DNA of 64,000 nucleotides, taken from assembly GCF_015352425.1 (NCBI RefSeq), contig NZ_JADKNH010000006.1, positions 62,001-126,000 of the forward strand, written 5' to 3'. The position numbers and the translations under genes are program-made. Under the pieces are notes generated by a model. It did not search any database, was not told the origin of the DNA, and saw only the letters and a list, made by a program, of their open reading frames with translations. This document shows positions 15,314 to 24,390 of this stretch, one piece after another (positions within the stretch are counted from its first letter, which is position 1; each line of letters opens with the position of its first letter). The stretch is from Fusibacter ferrireducens. GTDB taxonomy: Bacteria; Bacillota; Clostridia; Peptostreptococcales; Acidaminobacteraceae.

Positions 15314-16168
15314 TTAGAGGCTTTTTAATAACAAGGATTCATCTTCTCTTGCCAAAAATACCGTGGGATACTTTTCTCTGATTTCTTTTTCAAGAGCATC
15401 ATTTTGCTGATCCTCTCGATAAGGTAAATAATGTGTTATATAGGTCTTCTTTACCCCTGCATCTTCGGATAAGTGAATACATTCTTCCATAGTGCTATGT
15501 CCCCAACCAATTTTATTGCTCCCCACTGCACCATAGTACTCTTCATTGGTAAGTGCCGCATCCATAACCAGTATGTCTGCGCCTTGAACAAACTTTAAGA
15601 GCTTTTCTCTTTCCAATTTATATGAAGAAAATTCTTTGCTCAGTTCTATGTCCGTTAAAAGCACGATAGACATGCCTTCATAACTTATTTTGTAGCCAAG
15701 TGCACCTCCTGGGTGCATGAGCAATATCGTGTCCACTCTGATGTTCTTAATATAAAAAGTACTCTGTTCAGGAATTTCTTCTATATGCAACTTGTCCTGA
15801 ACTTTTGACCACATAATCGGACAAAAAGGTGGGTTGAACAACAGAGCCAGTACTTCTTTTAAGGAATAGTATTCCGGTTTCATGCCTTTTACATGTACCT
15901 TGTCTTTCTTGGTATAAAGCGTTGAGAAAAAGGGCAACCCTAAAACATGATCCCAATGATAATGCGTAAACAGAATATGAATATCAAAATCATTAAAGGG
16001 CTTTTCAACTTTGGTGATACCGCTTCCAGCATCCAAAAAAATAATCTGATCCTCAATGACAATCTGAATACAACTCGTGTTGCCGCCATATTTAACGCTC
16101 TGAGTATTAGAGAGATTATAGGACCCTCTAACCCCTAGAAATTTAACTTCCATTTGTTTTTCTATCAT
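15314..16168 (-). CDS. MBL-fold metallohydrolase (possible cyclic-nucleotide phosphodiesterase)
   Basis: A 284-residue metallo-beta-lactamase-fold protein with YGGNTSCIQI near the start and HYHWDHVLGLPFF (His69, His71, Asp73, His74). It also has a late His in MHPGGALGYKI, metal Asp in LLTDIE and DAALTNEEY, GHSTMEECIHLS and ITHYLP. The pattern is that of the PhnP/RNase Z-like branch seen beside adenylate cyclase domains. The ATG at 16168 overlaps the cyclase end by 26 bases, with GGAGGGG about 10 bases upstream. A second ATG at 16153 is possible. Position between a class III cyclase and an HD-GYP protein suggests it removes or reads the cyclase product. This is inference. Confidence 0.85.
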   Translation of the reverse strand: MIEKQMEVKFLGVRGSYNLSNTQSVKYGGNTSCIQIVIEDQIIFLDAGSGITKVEKPFNDFDIHILFTHYHWDHVLGLPFFSTLYTKKDKVHVKGMKPEYYSLKEVLALLFNPPFCPIMWSKVQDKLHIEEIPEQSTFYIKNIRVDTILLMHPGGALGYKISYEGMSIVLLTDIELSKEFSSYKLEREKLLKFVQGADILVMDAALTNEEYYGAVGSNKIGWGHSTMEECIHLSEDAGVKKTYITHYLPYREDQQNDALEKEIREKYPTVFLAREDESLLLKSL

Positions 16169-17957
16169 CGCCTACAATCCCCTCCACTTGATATATTTGA
16201 ATCAAAGTTTCTTTGCCTTTAACTTTAATGCCGCCCAGTGCAGTTGCCACAATCTGATCTTTTACATGCTCATAGGTGCTTTCGCTGATCAAAATCTGAC
16301 CCGCTTTAGCATTGGCCTCTAATCGTGCCGAAGTATTCACAGTATCTCCAATAGCAGTATAATCCATACGTTTTTTGGAACCAATATTACCCACAACTGC
16401 ATAACCCGTATTCACGCCAATACCAAAGTCAACGATCTTGCCATATCTATCGAATAACTCCTGTTTCAATTTTTGTGCACCCAACTTCATATCCCAAGCC
16501 GTTTTAACGGCGCGAAGTGCATGATCTTCAAGTTCAAGAGGCGCATTGTAAATCGCCATTGTAGCATCTCCAATAAACTTATCTAAAGTACCGTCATTTT
16601 TAAAGATCGATTGTTCACAAAGTTCTAAATAACTGTTTAAAATCTCCACAATCTGCTCAGGCTCAGCTTTTTCCGAAAGAGGCGTAAATCCTCTAATATC
16701 CACAAAGAGCACAGAAATATAACGTCTTTCGCCGCCCAGATTGATGTTATCTGAATCCTCGAGTATCTTGTCAACCACTTGTGGCGCTACGTATCGTCCA
16801 AAAATATTTCTGATTTTCTTCTTTTCATAAAGTTGTTCTAGATAATGATAAGCAAGCGCCGAAACATACATGATCATCATTGCCAGAATCGGATAGAATA
16901 CTTTTAAGATGAACCCCTTTCGATAGGCTTGGTAACACAATATCAAATAGCCAATGACCACAAGTACGTTTAAAATAAGGCCTTTAGCAGGTGTTAACTT
17001 ATTGGAGAGAAAATAAGCTAAAATGCCCATGAAGATGATCATCAAGACGTTGACAATACTTAGAACAGGTCTTTTAAAGCTATCTTCCATTAGATTTTGA
17101 AGAATATTGGCATGTATTTCAATTCCGAACATGGGTTGCTCTTTTACGACAGGGGTTACATATTCATCCTGAAGACCATTGGCATAAGGTCCTATTAAGA
17201 CAATTTTGTCTTCAAAGTAACTTGCAGGAAAACCCTCGCTGTAAATTAAAAAGTATGGAATGCTATCGTATTTTCTAGGAATCCCCTTGTAATCGATATA
17301 GAGATCTTCTGTATCATGGTTGTATTTTTGGAGGACACGGTCTATATTTTGCTGCGTCACATCATCCAAATCTGCATTTTGACCATATAGTTTTAAGAGT
17401 TCGTATGCAAAATTGGGTTCTTCTTCGTAGGATTCCGTTTCGAGAACAAATCGTTTTGCGAACATGTTAATTTTACGCACAACGCGATCCTCATCTAAAA
17501 AAGTATTGATGTGCCCTTGATTGGATACCCCAAGAAATTCATCGATTGGACTGATGACGGTATCACTGCCCTGCTTGTAGCCATTGATTTTAGGTGTATA
17601 TTTAATCTCTTTTGCCAACACGACATTTCCAGCATCCTCTATTGCACGTGCAAGTTCGTGATCAGATGCCTCATTGGAATAGGAATCAAACATGAGGTCC
17701 ACACCTATTGCCGCTGGATTGCCCTGAGATATAAAATCAATGAGTTCTGCATGAATTGAACGATCAAAAGGCCATTGACCCAAAGCGTTTATTGTGGCAT
17801 CATCTATCGCTATGATGACAATATTGTCGTTGGTTTCTTGTGGTTTTTGATAAAAAGTGTCGTAGATGCTATTTTCGTAATTATCAAAAAATTGAAACCC
17901 ATAACTCAATAGAACTACTGCAATTATACTAGCGATTAATATAATTTTCCGCTTCAT
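16143..17957 (-). CDS. CHASE2 domain adenylate/guanylate cyclase (class III)
   Basis: A 604-residue membrane sensor cyclase. An N-terminal anchor (5-21) is followed by an extracellular CHASE2 domain (about 25-295; VIIAIDDATINALGQWPFDR, AAIGVDLMFDS, FEDKIVLIGPYANGLQDEY). Three membrane segments follow at about 300-375, then NIFGRYVAPQVVDKIL and a class III cyclase domain. Metal Asps lie in FVDIRGFTPLSEK and KFIGDATMAIYN. Substrate and transition-state residues appear in LDKFIGD, MDYTAIGDTVNTSARLE. All catalytic positions are present, and the Lys...Asp pairing points to ATP as substrate. GGAGG lies 5 bases before the ATG. It is the first gene of the cyclase-MBL-HD-GYP cluster. A 105-bp repeat array lies upstream. 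Confidence 0.92.
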   Translation of the reverse strand: MKRKIILIASIIAVVLLSYGFQFFDNYENSIYDTFYQKPQETNDNIVIIAIDDATINALGQWPFDRSIHAELIDFISQGNPAAIGVDLMFDSYSNEASDHELARAIEDAGNVVLAKEIKYTPKINGYKQGSDTVISPIDEFLGVSNQGHINTFLDEDRVVRKINMFAKRFVLETESYEEEPNFAYELLKLYGQNADLDDVTQQNIDRVLQKYNHDTEDLYIDYKGIPRKYDSIPYFLIYSEGFPASYFEDKIVLIGPYANGLQDEYVTPVVKEQPMFGIEIHANILQNLMEDSFKRPVLSIVNVLMIIFMGILAYFLSNKLTPAKGLILNVLVVIGYLILCYQAYRKGFILKVFYPILAMMIMYVSALAYHYLEQLYEKKKIRNIFGRYVAPQVVDKILEDSDNINLGGERRYISVLFVDIRGFTPLSEKAEPEQIVEILNSYLELCEQSIFKNDGTLDKFIGDATMAIYNAPLELEDHALRAVKTAWDMKLGAQKLKQELFDRYGKIVDFGIGVNTGYAVVGNIGSKKRMDYTAIGDTVNTSARLEANAKAGQILISESTYEHVKDQIVATALGGIKVKGKETLIQIYQVEGIVGDDRKTNGS

Positions 17958-18059
17958 AGTGCCTCCAAACTTTTTATTAAATTACCGTTATATTTATTAT
18001 AGCACCTATACCCAAAATTGTGAGCAGTTCTTCATAAAACAGCTGCGTGCAAATAGAAA

Positions 18060-18444
18060 GAATTTTCGCTGACACTGCTTGAGGTTGGACACTCCTCAGC
18101 GCAGCTTTCGACTCAAATCTTGTTGCATAGAACAACTTTTGTGTCATCGCTCGATGACTCAAATCGATTTTCGCTGACACTGCTTGAGGTTGGACACCCC
18201 TCAGCGCAGCTTTCGGCTCAAATCTTGTTGCATAGAACAACTTTTGTGTCATCGCTCGATGACTCAAATCGATTTTCGCTGACACTGCTTGAGGTTGGAC
18301 ACCCCTCAGCGCAGCTTTTGGCTCAAATCTTGTTGCATAGAACAACTTTTGTGTCATCGCTCGATGACTCAAATCGATTTTCGCTGACACTGCTTGAGGT
18401 TGGACACTCCTCAGCGCAGCTTTCGGCTCAAATCTTGTTGTTTA
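18060..18444. repeat. tandem array of 3.6 copies of the 105-bp repeat
   Basis: One partial unit (to 18129) and three full units (18130-18234, 18235-18339, 18340-18444) with a strict 105-base period. Units start GAACAACTTTTGTGTCATCG and end GGCTCAAATCTTGTTG, with the shared ATTTTCGCTGACACTGCTT core. Units are almost identical to each other, differing at a few sites, but clearly diverged from those at 226-435. The frames that run through the array on both strands are not considered genes. The array ends against the terminator of the amidase gene. Confidence 0.93.
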
Positions 18445-18449
18445 AATAA

Positions 18450-18490
18450 AAGAGTTCTGCCATGTTGTTTTAGACATGAGCAGAACTCTT
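18450..18490 (-). terminator. terminator of the GHL10-amidase gene
   Basis: AAGAGTTCTGC (18450-18460) pairs with GCAGAACTCTT (18480-18490), with an inner CATGT/ACATG pair. On the minus strand the stem is followed by TTTATTT. Confidence 0.9.
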
Positions 18491-18510
18491 AATGCTTCTA
18501 CTTGATTATT

Positions 18511-21495
18511 CTATTGTGCAGTTCGGTCAAAGTAATTGACAATGCCACGTGCTAAGCTCTCCACCAGTAGGGATTGTGATTTGGAATCCATTAACCACTC
18601 ATATTCCATAGGATTGCAGACAAAACCTGTTTCAATTAAAGCAGAGGGAGCCCAAGTTCCACGCGTTACATAGAAATTTTTCACATTAACGCCACGGTCT
18701 TTTCGACCCAAGTCAAATAGAATTTGGTTTAATAAGCTATCTGCCAGTGGTTTGGCCACAGGATCTTTATAAAAAACTGAGAAGCCAAATACATCTGTAA
18801 GATCTCTTGTATCCTCTACGCTATCCGCATGTATGGATAGAAAGAGGTCAGGTTTTACCTTTAAGGAAAACGCCAAACGTTCTTTAAGAGACATATCCGT
18901 ATCCGATTCTCTAGTCATCTTGACTACAGCACCTAAGGATTCTAACTTGGCTTTGAGCAAGATAGCTGTATTCAAGTTGAGGCTCTTTTCTGTAAAATCG
19001 TCACCAAGAAGACCACGAGCGCCAGCATCACTGCCACCATGACCTGGATCAAGCAATATCGTATAGCCAGAAAGTGGTGTATTTGCCGTTGCAGACTCAT
19101 TTTTCGCTCTGTATTTGAGCAAAATCAAATTAAACCCTCTGTTGGTTTTTTCCAAATAGTATCCTTTGAGGTGAGGCGCTTTAATTTGAATACTCGTCTT
19201 ACCATCCACTACGCTTGTTTGAACAAGACTATTATTAAATGTAAGTACATTTTCATTTAGGATTGAGCTCAACTTTAACGATACCACTTCACCATCGTAA
19301 GAGGCTATGCCAGCACCACCGCCACTCGTTTCAATAACAAGGCGATCATAAAATTCTGTTGGCTGATAATCTATTTTGGTCAAGTTGACCCTTTGCGGTT
19401 CTGTGAATTTAGAAATTGTCACAGCACTTTTGCTGGCCCATAGGCCTGAAGATAATCTGACATATTTGCCGGTCATGCCAGTGACTTGCTCTGTCATTTC
19501 CTTTACCAAATTGGCCGCAACACCATTTCCAGATGCAGGTGACTTAAAGAGATCAATATAAGCCTCAGGCACTTCACAAGTATAAATAGAGTTCTCAGAA
19601 ATTAAAATCAGATTTTCAGGTGCATAGGCTTCATCATAATACTTTCCGAATTTCATTGTGTAGACCGGTACGCCTAAATCCTGTTCATGCTGTCCTGAAC
19701 CGAGCTCCGGAAAAGTGTACTCATAGTTATAGCTTGTTGCATATACTTTACCATCAGGACTTTGAGCCACTTTGGGAACCATCGGATAACTTTGTCCATT
19801 AAACGAAACAGTTACTTCTGCCCCAATGGGTGCTTTGCAAGTTAAAGTGACTTTCTCACCTGCAACTCGCATCTCTTTCTCTCTTGGAAAAGTTGTACTG
19901 TCAGAAATCTGGTATGTACTCATGGGCGATATACTGCCACTGGCACTTATTTTAGTTATGGTTCTTGTATAGCTCTTATTACCTTGTTCCAAAACAAATG
20001 TATTGACACCGTCTTTTAGCGGTACATAAACGCCAAAGTAACCATTGAAACTTCTATTTTTGATTTCACTGTCGTTTAAGAATAAGGGCAATGCAGCATT
20101 TGAAGCTCCAGACAGATAATAGTTTGAAGCGGTTGTTTTCACATCTTCACTTGGTCTGGATAAAATGAGTGTGTTCGTCACAGGTGCCACTGGGGTAATG
20201 GTTATTGGCGTCATATTCAGAGCGTTGGATTGAGTATTGGACTGAGTATTTGTCGAACCCTTGGTCGAACTGTGATCCGTCGCATAATAATCTTTTAAAA
20301 GTACTCCAAGTCTAGGCTGATTCACAAAAGCCGTATTGTTGTAAAAGATACTGCCCTTTACCTGATCCAAAGTTTGATTTAAATCAAGTTGTCTTCTGAT
20401 TTCATCTACACCATACCAAGCACTTTTAGGATCGCTGTTACCCGTTCTGTAAGCGCCGTGACCTATATAGAGTTTTACTGAAGATCCCCTGCACACTTCA
20501 TTCCACCATTTTGAAAGAATTTCATAATCTGCAATGTCGTATCCAATATGCCAATAGATTTGGGGTGCAATGTAGTCTATCATTGCCTTTTCAACCCATC
20601 CTTTGGTGTCCGCATAATGCGCATAATAGGATTGAAGGCCTCTTGTGTCACTGCCAAGTGCATTGTCCTTTTTATTCGCCCATATGCCAAAGGGGCTGAT
20701 ACCAAAATCAACTTCCGGTTTTAGAAGTTTAATCATTCGGTGAACGCTCTCCACTAAGAGATCGACATTGTGACGTCTAAAATCTCCTATATTGCTAAAT
20801 TCAGTGCCGTATTTCTCAAAAGTCTTTGTATCATCAAAGTCCGTACCTGGATAAAAATAGTCATCAAAATGAATGCCATCCACATCATAATTTGTTATAA
20901 TTTCAGCTACGCCATCTACGATGAGCTCTCTAGCTGCAGGAATACCAGGATCATAATATATATTGCCATCATTGTATTTCACCGTCCATTCAGGATGTAA
21001 TCTCGCTGGGTTAGTAGACGACAAACCGTTGTAATCATGACTTGGTTCATTCTTAGTCTTTTTAGTCACTCTAAACGGATTAACCCATGCATGCAGTTCT
21101 AAGTTACGTTTGTGTGCTTCCTCTATCCAAAATGCCAGAGGATCAAAATTGTTTTCAGGAGCAGTCCCCTGTGTTCCAGTCAAATATTTTGACCACGGAA
21201 ATAATGTTGATTTGTAAAAAGCATCTCCAGTTGGTCGCACTTGCAAAATCACTGCATTTAAGCCATTTGCCTTTGCACGATCTAAGATCTCAATGGCCTC
21301 TGACTTCAATGCATCAACATCCGTTGTCCCTGCCTTGGGATAATCAATATTGAGCACTGTTGCTACCCAAACCCCTTTAAAGGCCTCTTCAAGGTCATCT
21401 GAGGAGGTCTCATCCGCATAGTTCTGCATCGGTTGCCCTAAAATCGTTATCGTCAACAAAAGGACTGATACCATTAATTTCATCGTCTTCTTCAT
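18511..21495 (-). CDS. secreted two-domain cell wall hydrolase: GHL10 (DUF187) glycosidase plus N-acetylmuramoyl-L-alanine amidase
   Basis: A 994-residue exported protein with a signal peptide ending near NYADE. Residues about 38-390 are a family 10-like glycosyl hydrolase domain (GVWVATVLNIDYPK, AVILQVRPTGDAFY, HAWVNPFRV, YDVDGIHFDDYFYPG). A Thr/Asn linker and a long middle region of beta-rich segments follow. Residues about 800-990 are an Amidase_3 domain with ILLDPGHGGSDAGA, the metal Glu of FTEKSLNLN, LSIHADS and ALIETGFVCNP. Both catalytic parts appear complete. It should cut glycan and peptide links in peptidoglycan. GAGG precedes the ATG by 8 bases. It is monocistronic, with 105-bp repeats on both sides. 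DUF187 itself has no settled substrate. Confidence 0.9.
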   Translation of the reverse strand: MKKTMKLMVSVLLLTITILGQPMQNYADETSSDDLEEAFKGVWVATVLNIDYPKAGTTDVDALKSEAIEILDRAKANGLNAVILQVRPTGDAFYKSTLFPWSKYLTGTQGTAPENNFDPLAFWIEEAHKRNLELHAWVNPFRVTKKTKNEPSHDYNGLSSTNPARLHPEWTVKYNDGNIYYDPGIPAARELIVDGVAEIITNYDVDGIHFDDYFYPGTDFDDTKTFEKYGTEFSNIGDFRRHNVDLLVESVHRMIKLLKPEVDFGISPFGIWANKKDNALGSDTRGLQSYYAHYADTKGWVEKAMIDYIAPQIYWHIGYDIADYEILSKWWNEVCRGSSVKLYIGHGAYRTGNSDPKSAWYGVDEIRRQLDLNQTLDQVKGSIFYNNTAFVNQPRLGVLLKDYYATDHSSTKGSTNTQSNTQSNALNMTPITITPVAPVTNTLILSRPSEDVKTTASNYYLSGASNAALPLFLNDSEIKNRSFNGYFGVYVPLKDGVNTFVLEQGNKSYTRTITKISASGSISPMSTYQISDSTTFPREKEMRVAGEKVTLTCKAPIGAEVTVSFNGQSYPMVPKVAQSPDGKVYATSYNYEYTFPELGSGQHEQDLGVPVYTMKFGKYYDEAYAPENLILISENSIYTCEVPEAYIDLFKSPASGNGVAANLVKEMTEQVTGMTGKYVRLSSGLWASKSAVTISKFTEPQRVNLTKIDYQPTEFYDRLVIETSGGGAGIASYDGEVVSLKLSSILNENVLTFNNSLVQTSVVDGKTSIQIKAPHLKGYYLEKTNRGFNLILLKYRAKNESATANTPLSGYTILLDPGHGGSDAGARGLLGDDFTEKSLNLNTAILLKAKLESLGAVVKMTRESDTDMSLKERLAFSLKVKPDLFLSIHADSVEDTRDLTDVFGFSVFYKDPVAKPLADSLLNQILFDLGRKDRGVNVKNFYVTRGTWAPSALIETGFVCNPMEYEWLMDSKSQSLLVESLARGIVNYFDRTAQ

Positions 21496-21630
21496 ATATT
21501 GTCCTCATTCCTATAGATGTAATATTCAACTTAATTCTACACTATTGTACTTCATAAATCTGCATCGTTATCACCTTTTAACGAGATTGTAATTCTGCAG
21601 TAATAAAAACAATTTCTGCTTAATTGCAAT

Positions 21631-21735
21631 AAACAACATTTGAGCCATCTCCCGATGCCTCAAAACGATTTTCGCTGACGCTGTTTGAGGTTGAACATCC
21701 CTCAGCACAGCTTATGGCTCAAATCTTGTTGCATT
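21631..21735. repeat. single full copy of the 105-bp repeat
   Basis: One unit of 105 bases, AAACAACATTTGAGCC to AAATCTTGTTGCATT, of the 226-435 type in most positions (ACGATTTTCGCTGACG core) with some private changes (TCTCCCGATGCC). It lies in the gap between the amidase gene start and the TSCPD gene end. Confidence 0.9.
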
Positions 21736-21806
21736 AAAAAGAAGCCCTCTGATTTCTCATTATTGGACTCCCTATTTTACACATGCTTTAATTTTTAACG
21801 GCTAGT

Positions 21807-22046
21807 TTACAGGTGCTTTTCCAGTGCTAATGCAAGCTGAGAGGGACATGAAGTATTTTTACTGCCACACTTTACATCTTTAAGCCTGCTGATCACATCT
21901 GTCACAGGCATTCCCTTTATCATATTACTCAAACCTATTGCATTTCCTGGACATCCGCCTACAAATTCAACATGTCCCACAATACCTTCTTCAATATTAA
22001 AAATAATTTCTCTAGCGCAAACGCCAGATGTTGCAACTCTATACAT
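21807..22046 (-). CDS. TSCPD domain protein (TIGR03905 family)
   Basis: A 79-residue protein that is essentially one TSCPD domain: ATSGVCAREIIFNIEEG, EFVGGCPGNAIGLSNMIKG, VKCGSKNTSCPSQLALAL. The conserved Cys pairs and TSCP motif are all present. The domain is otherwise found at the C-terminus of class II/III ribonucleotide reductases and as short stand-alone proteins. Its function is unknown, with metal or nucleic-acid binding suggested. AGGAGG precedes the ATG by 8 bases. It is a single gene between the TPR-GGDEF gene and a repeat unit. Confidence 0.9.
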   Translation of the reverse strand: MYRVATSGVCAREIIFNIEEGIVGHVEFVGGCPGNAIGLSNMIKGMPVTDVISRLKDVKCGSKNTSCPSQLALALEKHL

Positions 22047-22143
22047 TTTCTATGCCTCCTATTAATGATTCTCTACTATTATAGCGCATTGATAGAGAAT
22101 ATCAATTAAAGACTTAAAATATAACCTTATTTTAATGAAATTT

Positions 22144-24252
22144 TTAAACGATCACACGTCTATAGGTATTTTTTCCCTCACTTTTTGCAATATAGAGTGC
22201 ATTGTCTGCATAATTTATAAAAGAGCGTATGGATATGCCCCCAGAATCCCCATTTTCAATAAAAATGGCACCAATTGAGGCACTTACGGTTAAATGCGGG
22301 TCTAGAGTATATAATTTTGAAGATTTTTGGCAAATCTCTTCCAGAATACTGTCCACAACTTCTAAATCTATCCCAGTAAAAACCAAGCTGAATTCATCAC
22401 CACCATATCGGTATGAATATCCTAAATCGCCCACAATATCTTTCAAAAGCTCTCCAAATTGCTGTAGACAGGCATCTCCCTCTTGATGACCAAAAGCATC
22501 ATTTAACGCTTTAAAATTATCCAGATCAATCATTGCAAACACCAAATTCTGTTTTTGATCAATCGCCTCATTGTAGAGTGCTGGAATAAACTCATTAAAG
22601 GCCTGTCGATTATAAATACCCGTCAGCGAATCTATAAAAGAGAGTTCATTCAGCTTTTCAATCATGCGATTGAGTTCGCTTCTCTGTTTATTATTGATAA
22701 GTGCTATGGCGAGATGTGATGAGAGCATTTCGATCAATTCAAGATCATAAGTACTGTAAGCATTTTCTTTCAGAGATTGAATGTTGATCAATCCAATCAT
22801 TTCATGCTCTATCATCAAAGGCCAGATGACAATCGATTTTGAGTAATTTCCCTTTTTTAAATAATCTTCTCTACTCAATTTAATCGCTGCATAATGCGTT
22901 TTAATATATTCGAAATCATCCGCATTGTGTATAATCACTGGCATGCGGTTGTTTTTAACCCACACGCTAAAGGATTTATCGTTTTCATAATCAATGTGGC
23001 TCATCCCTAAATAAACGTCATTCTCATATTTTGCAATATAAGTAATTTCCTTTTTTTCATCTTCCAGAAGACCGATTGTAAAGGTATCCATATCAAAGAT
23101 ATTTTTGAGTTCGACGTACAAATCTCTCACCAAATCATTTAAATTGTGAACAGAGTTGATCCGCTTAAGGATGTTGTTGACCACTTTCATGTTGTCAATG
23201 GATTGTATGAGTACATTATTTTTAATTTCTAATCTCATCAAAGACTCTTGAGCATTGAGTAAGTTAATTTGGTATTGATTCAAGCGCTCTTTGTTTTTGT
23301 TTTCGTGATCAAAATACAGATTGATGGCATTAAACGCGCGTTCCCATTCAGACATGGCCCTATAACACTTGGACAGATAACTATAATATTCCGAATAAAC
23401 AAACTCCCAGCGATTCTTTTTGCTGAGCTCCAATGACTGTTCAATAAAAGAAATGCATGTTTTATGTTGATTCTGATTCACTAGAAAAGCCATGTATTCT
23501 GATGAAATCTTTGGATAATAAAATAACTGTTCATCTTTAATCAGGGCGTTAACCGCTTTTTTAAAAAAAAGATCCGCATCTTTATATTCGTGAATCAAAT
23601 CAAAATATTTAGCTTTAAGATAATCCACATACGCTAAAAAGTTAAAGGACTCTCTATCGTAAAGAATTTCCTCACACCACAAGATATAATTAAATGCCTT
23701 TTCAGGTGATTTAAGCTGAATATAAGCTTCTGCATAATTTGCCAGTATAACATAAGCTTTATCGTAATCTAAAAGCGAGATGCTTTCATTGACTTTATCC
23801 AAATACTCCAATGCTTTTTCAGGCTGGTGTATGCCCAAATAGGCATCCGCAATATTACTATGAATAACGGGCAGCAAATCACTTCTGACTTCATAGCGCT
23901 CCACTATGGTCTTAGCGTTTGATAGATGCTCTATAGCCGCCACATAATTGCCAATGATATTTTGCGCGACACCCAGATTGTTCAGAACTGGAGGGCGTAA
24001 AGCCTCTAACCCCTCATAAAAAGTATAGCTCAAAGCCATGATGTACTGACTGATACCATCGTTGATATTGCCCTTTTCCACATTGATGACGCCAAGATAC
24101 ATGTGTGCTTTGGATATGCCTAAGTAATCATTTGCTTCAGTGGAAAGGTTCATCAATTTATCAATCAACAACAAAGTCTCAGAATCAATCGTATGCAGAT
24201 TCAAGCTGATCTGATTTGCCATTGCCTCTATTTGTTGCCTGATTTCATTCAT
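22144..24252 (-). CDS. cytosolic TPR-GAF-GGDEF diguanylate cyclase
   Basis: About 702 residues without membrane segments. The N-terminal 330 residues are tetratricopeptide-like helix pairs (AHMYLGVINVEKGNINDGI, PVLNNLGVAQNIIGNYVAAI, PVIHSNIADAYLGIHQPEKA). A coiled linker and a GAF domain (about 370-520; SIVIWPLMIEHEMIGLINIQS) follow. The GGDEF domain has FAMIDLDNFKALNDAFGHQEGD and RYGGDEFSLVF, with GGDEF near residue 617 and no RxxD inhibitory site. It should synthesise c-di-GMP in answer to a protein partner or small ligand. The start is uncertain: ATG codons at 24291, 24279 and 24252 and a TTG at 24303 are in frame. 24252 is chosen because the domain begins there and AGTGGG lies upstream. 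Confidence 0.85.
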   Translation of the reverse strand: MNEIRQQIEAMANQISLNLHTIDSETLLLIDKLMNLSTEANDYLGISKAHMYLGVINVEKGNINDGISQYIMALSYTFYEGLEALRPPVLNNLGVAQNIIGNYVAAIEHLSNAKTIVERYEVRSDLLPVIHSNIADAYLGIHQPEKALEYLDKVNESISLLDYDKAYVILANYAEAYIQLKSPEKAFNYILWCEEILYDRESFNFLAYVDYLKAKYFDLIHEYKDADLFFKKAVNALIKDEQLFYYPKISSEYMAFLVNQNQHKTCISFIEQSLELSKKNRWEFVYSEYYSYLSKCYRAMSEWERAFNAINLYFDHENKNKERLNQYQINLLNAQESLMRLEIKNNVLIQSIDNMKVVNNILKRINSVHNLNDLVRDLYVELKNIFDMDTFTIGLLEDEKKEITYIAKYENDVYLGMSHIDYENDKSFSVWVKNNRMPVIIHNADDFEYIKTHYAAIKLSREDYLKKGNYSKSIVIWPLMIEHEMIGLINIQSLKENAYSTYDLELIEMLSSHLAIALINNKQRSELNRMIEKLNELSFIDSLTGIYNRQAFNEFIPALYNEAIDQKQNLVFAMIDLDNFKALNDAFGHQEGDACLQQFGELLKDIVGDLGYSYRYGGDEFSLVFTGIDLEVVDSILEEICQKSSKLYTLDPHLTVSASIGAIFIENGDSGGISIRSFINYADNALYIAKSEGKNTYRRVIV

Positions 24253-24390
24253 ACATTTGCCCACTTTCTTAGATCTCATTAATTTACTCATACCCCAAAA
24301 CAAATCATTTTAGACGTTTAAAATTAATTTAGAATAGCGAAATAACAAAAGATGTGTTACGATACTCATATAAATTAAAAGGAGTCAAAA

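Noticed and set aside
18060-18444. CRISPR array
   Set aside because: The repeated unit has no unique spacers; the whole 105 bases repeat. There are no cas genes nearby.
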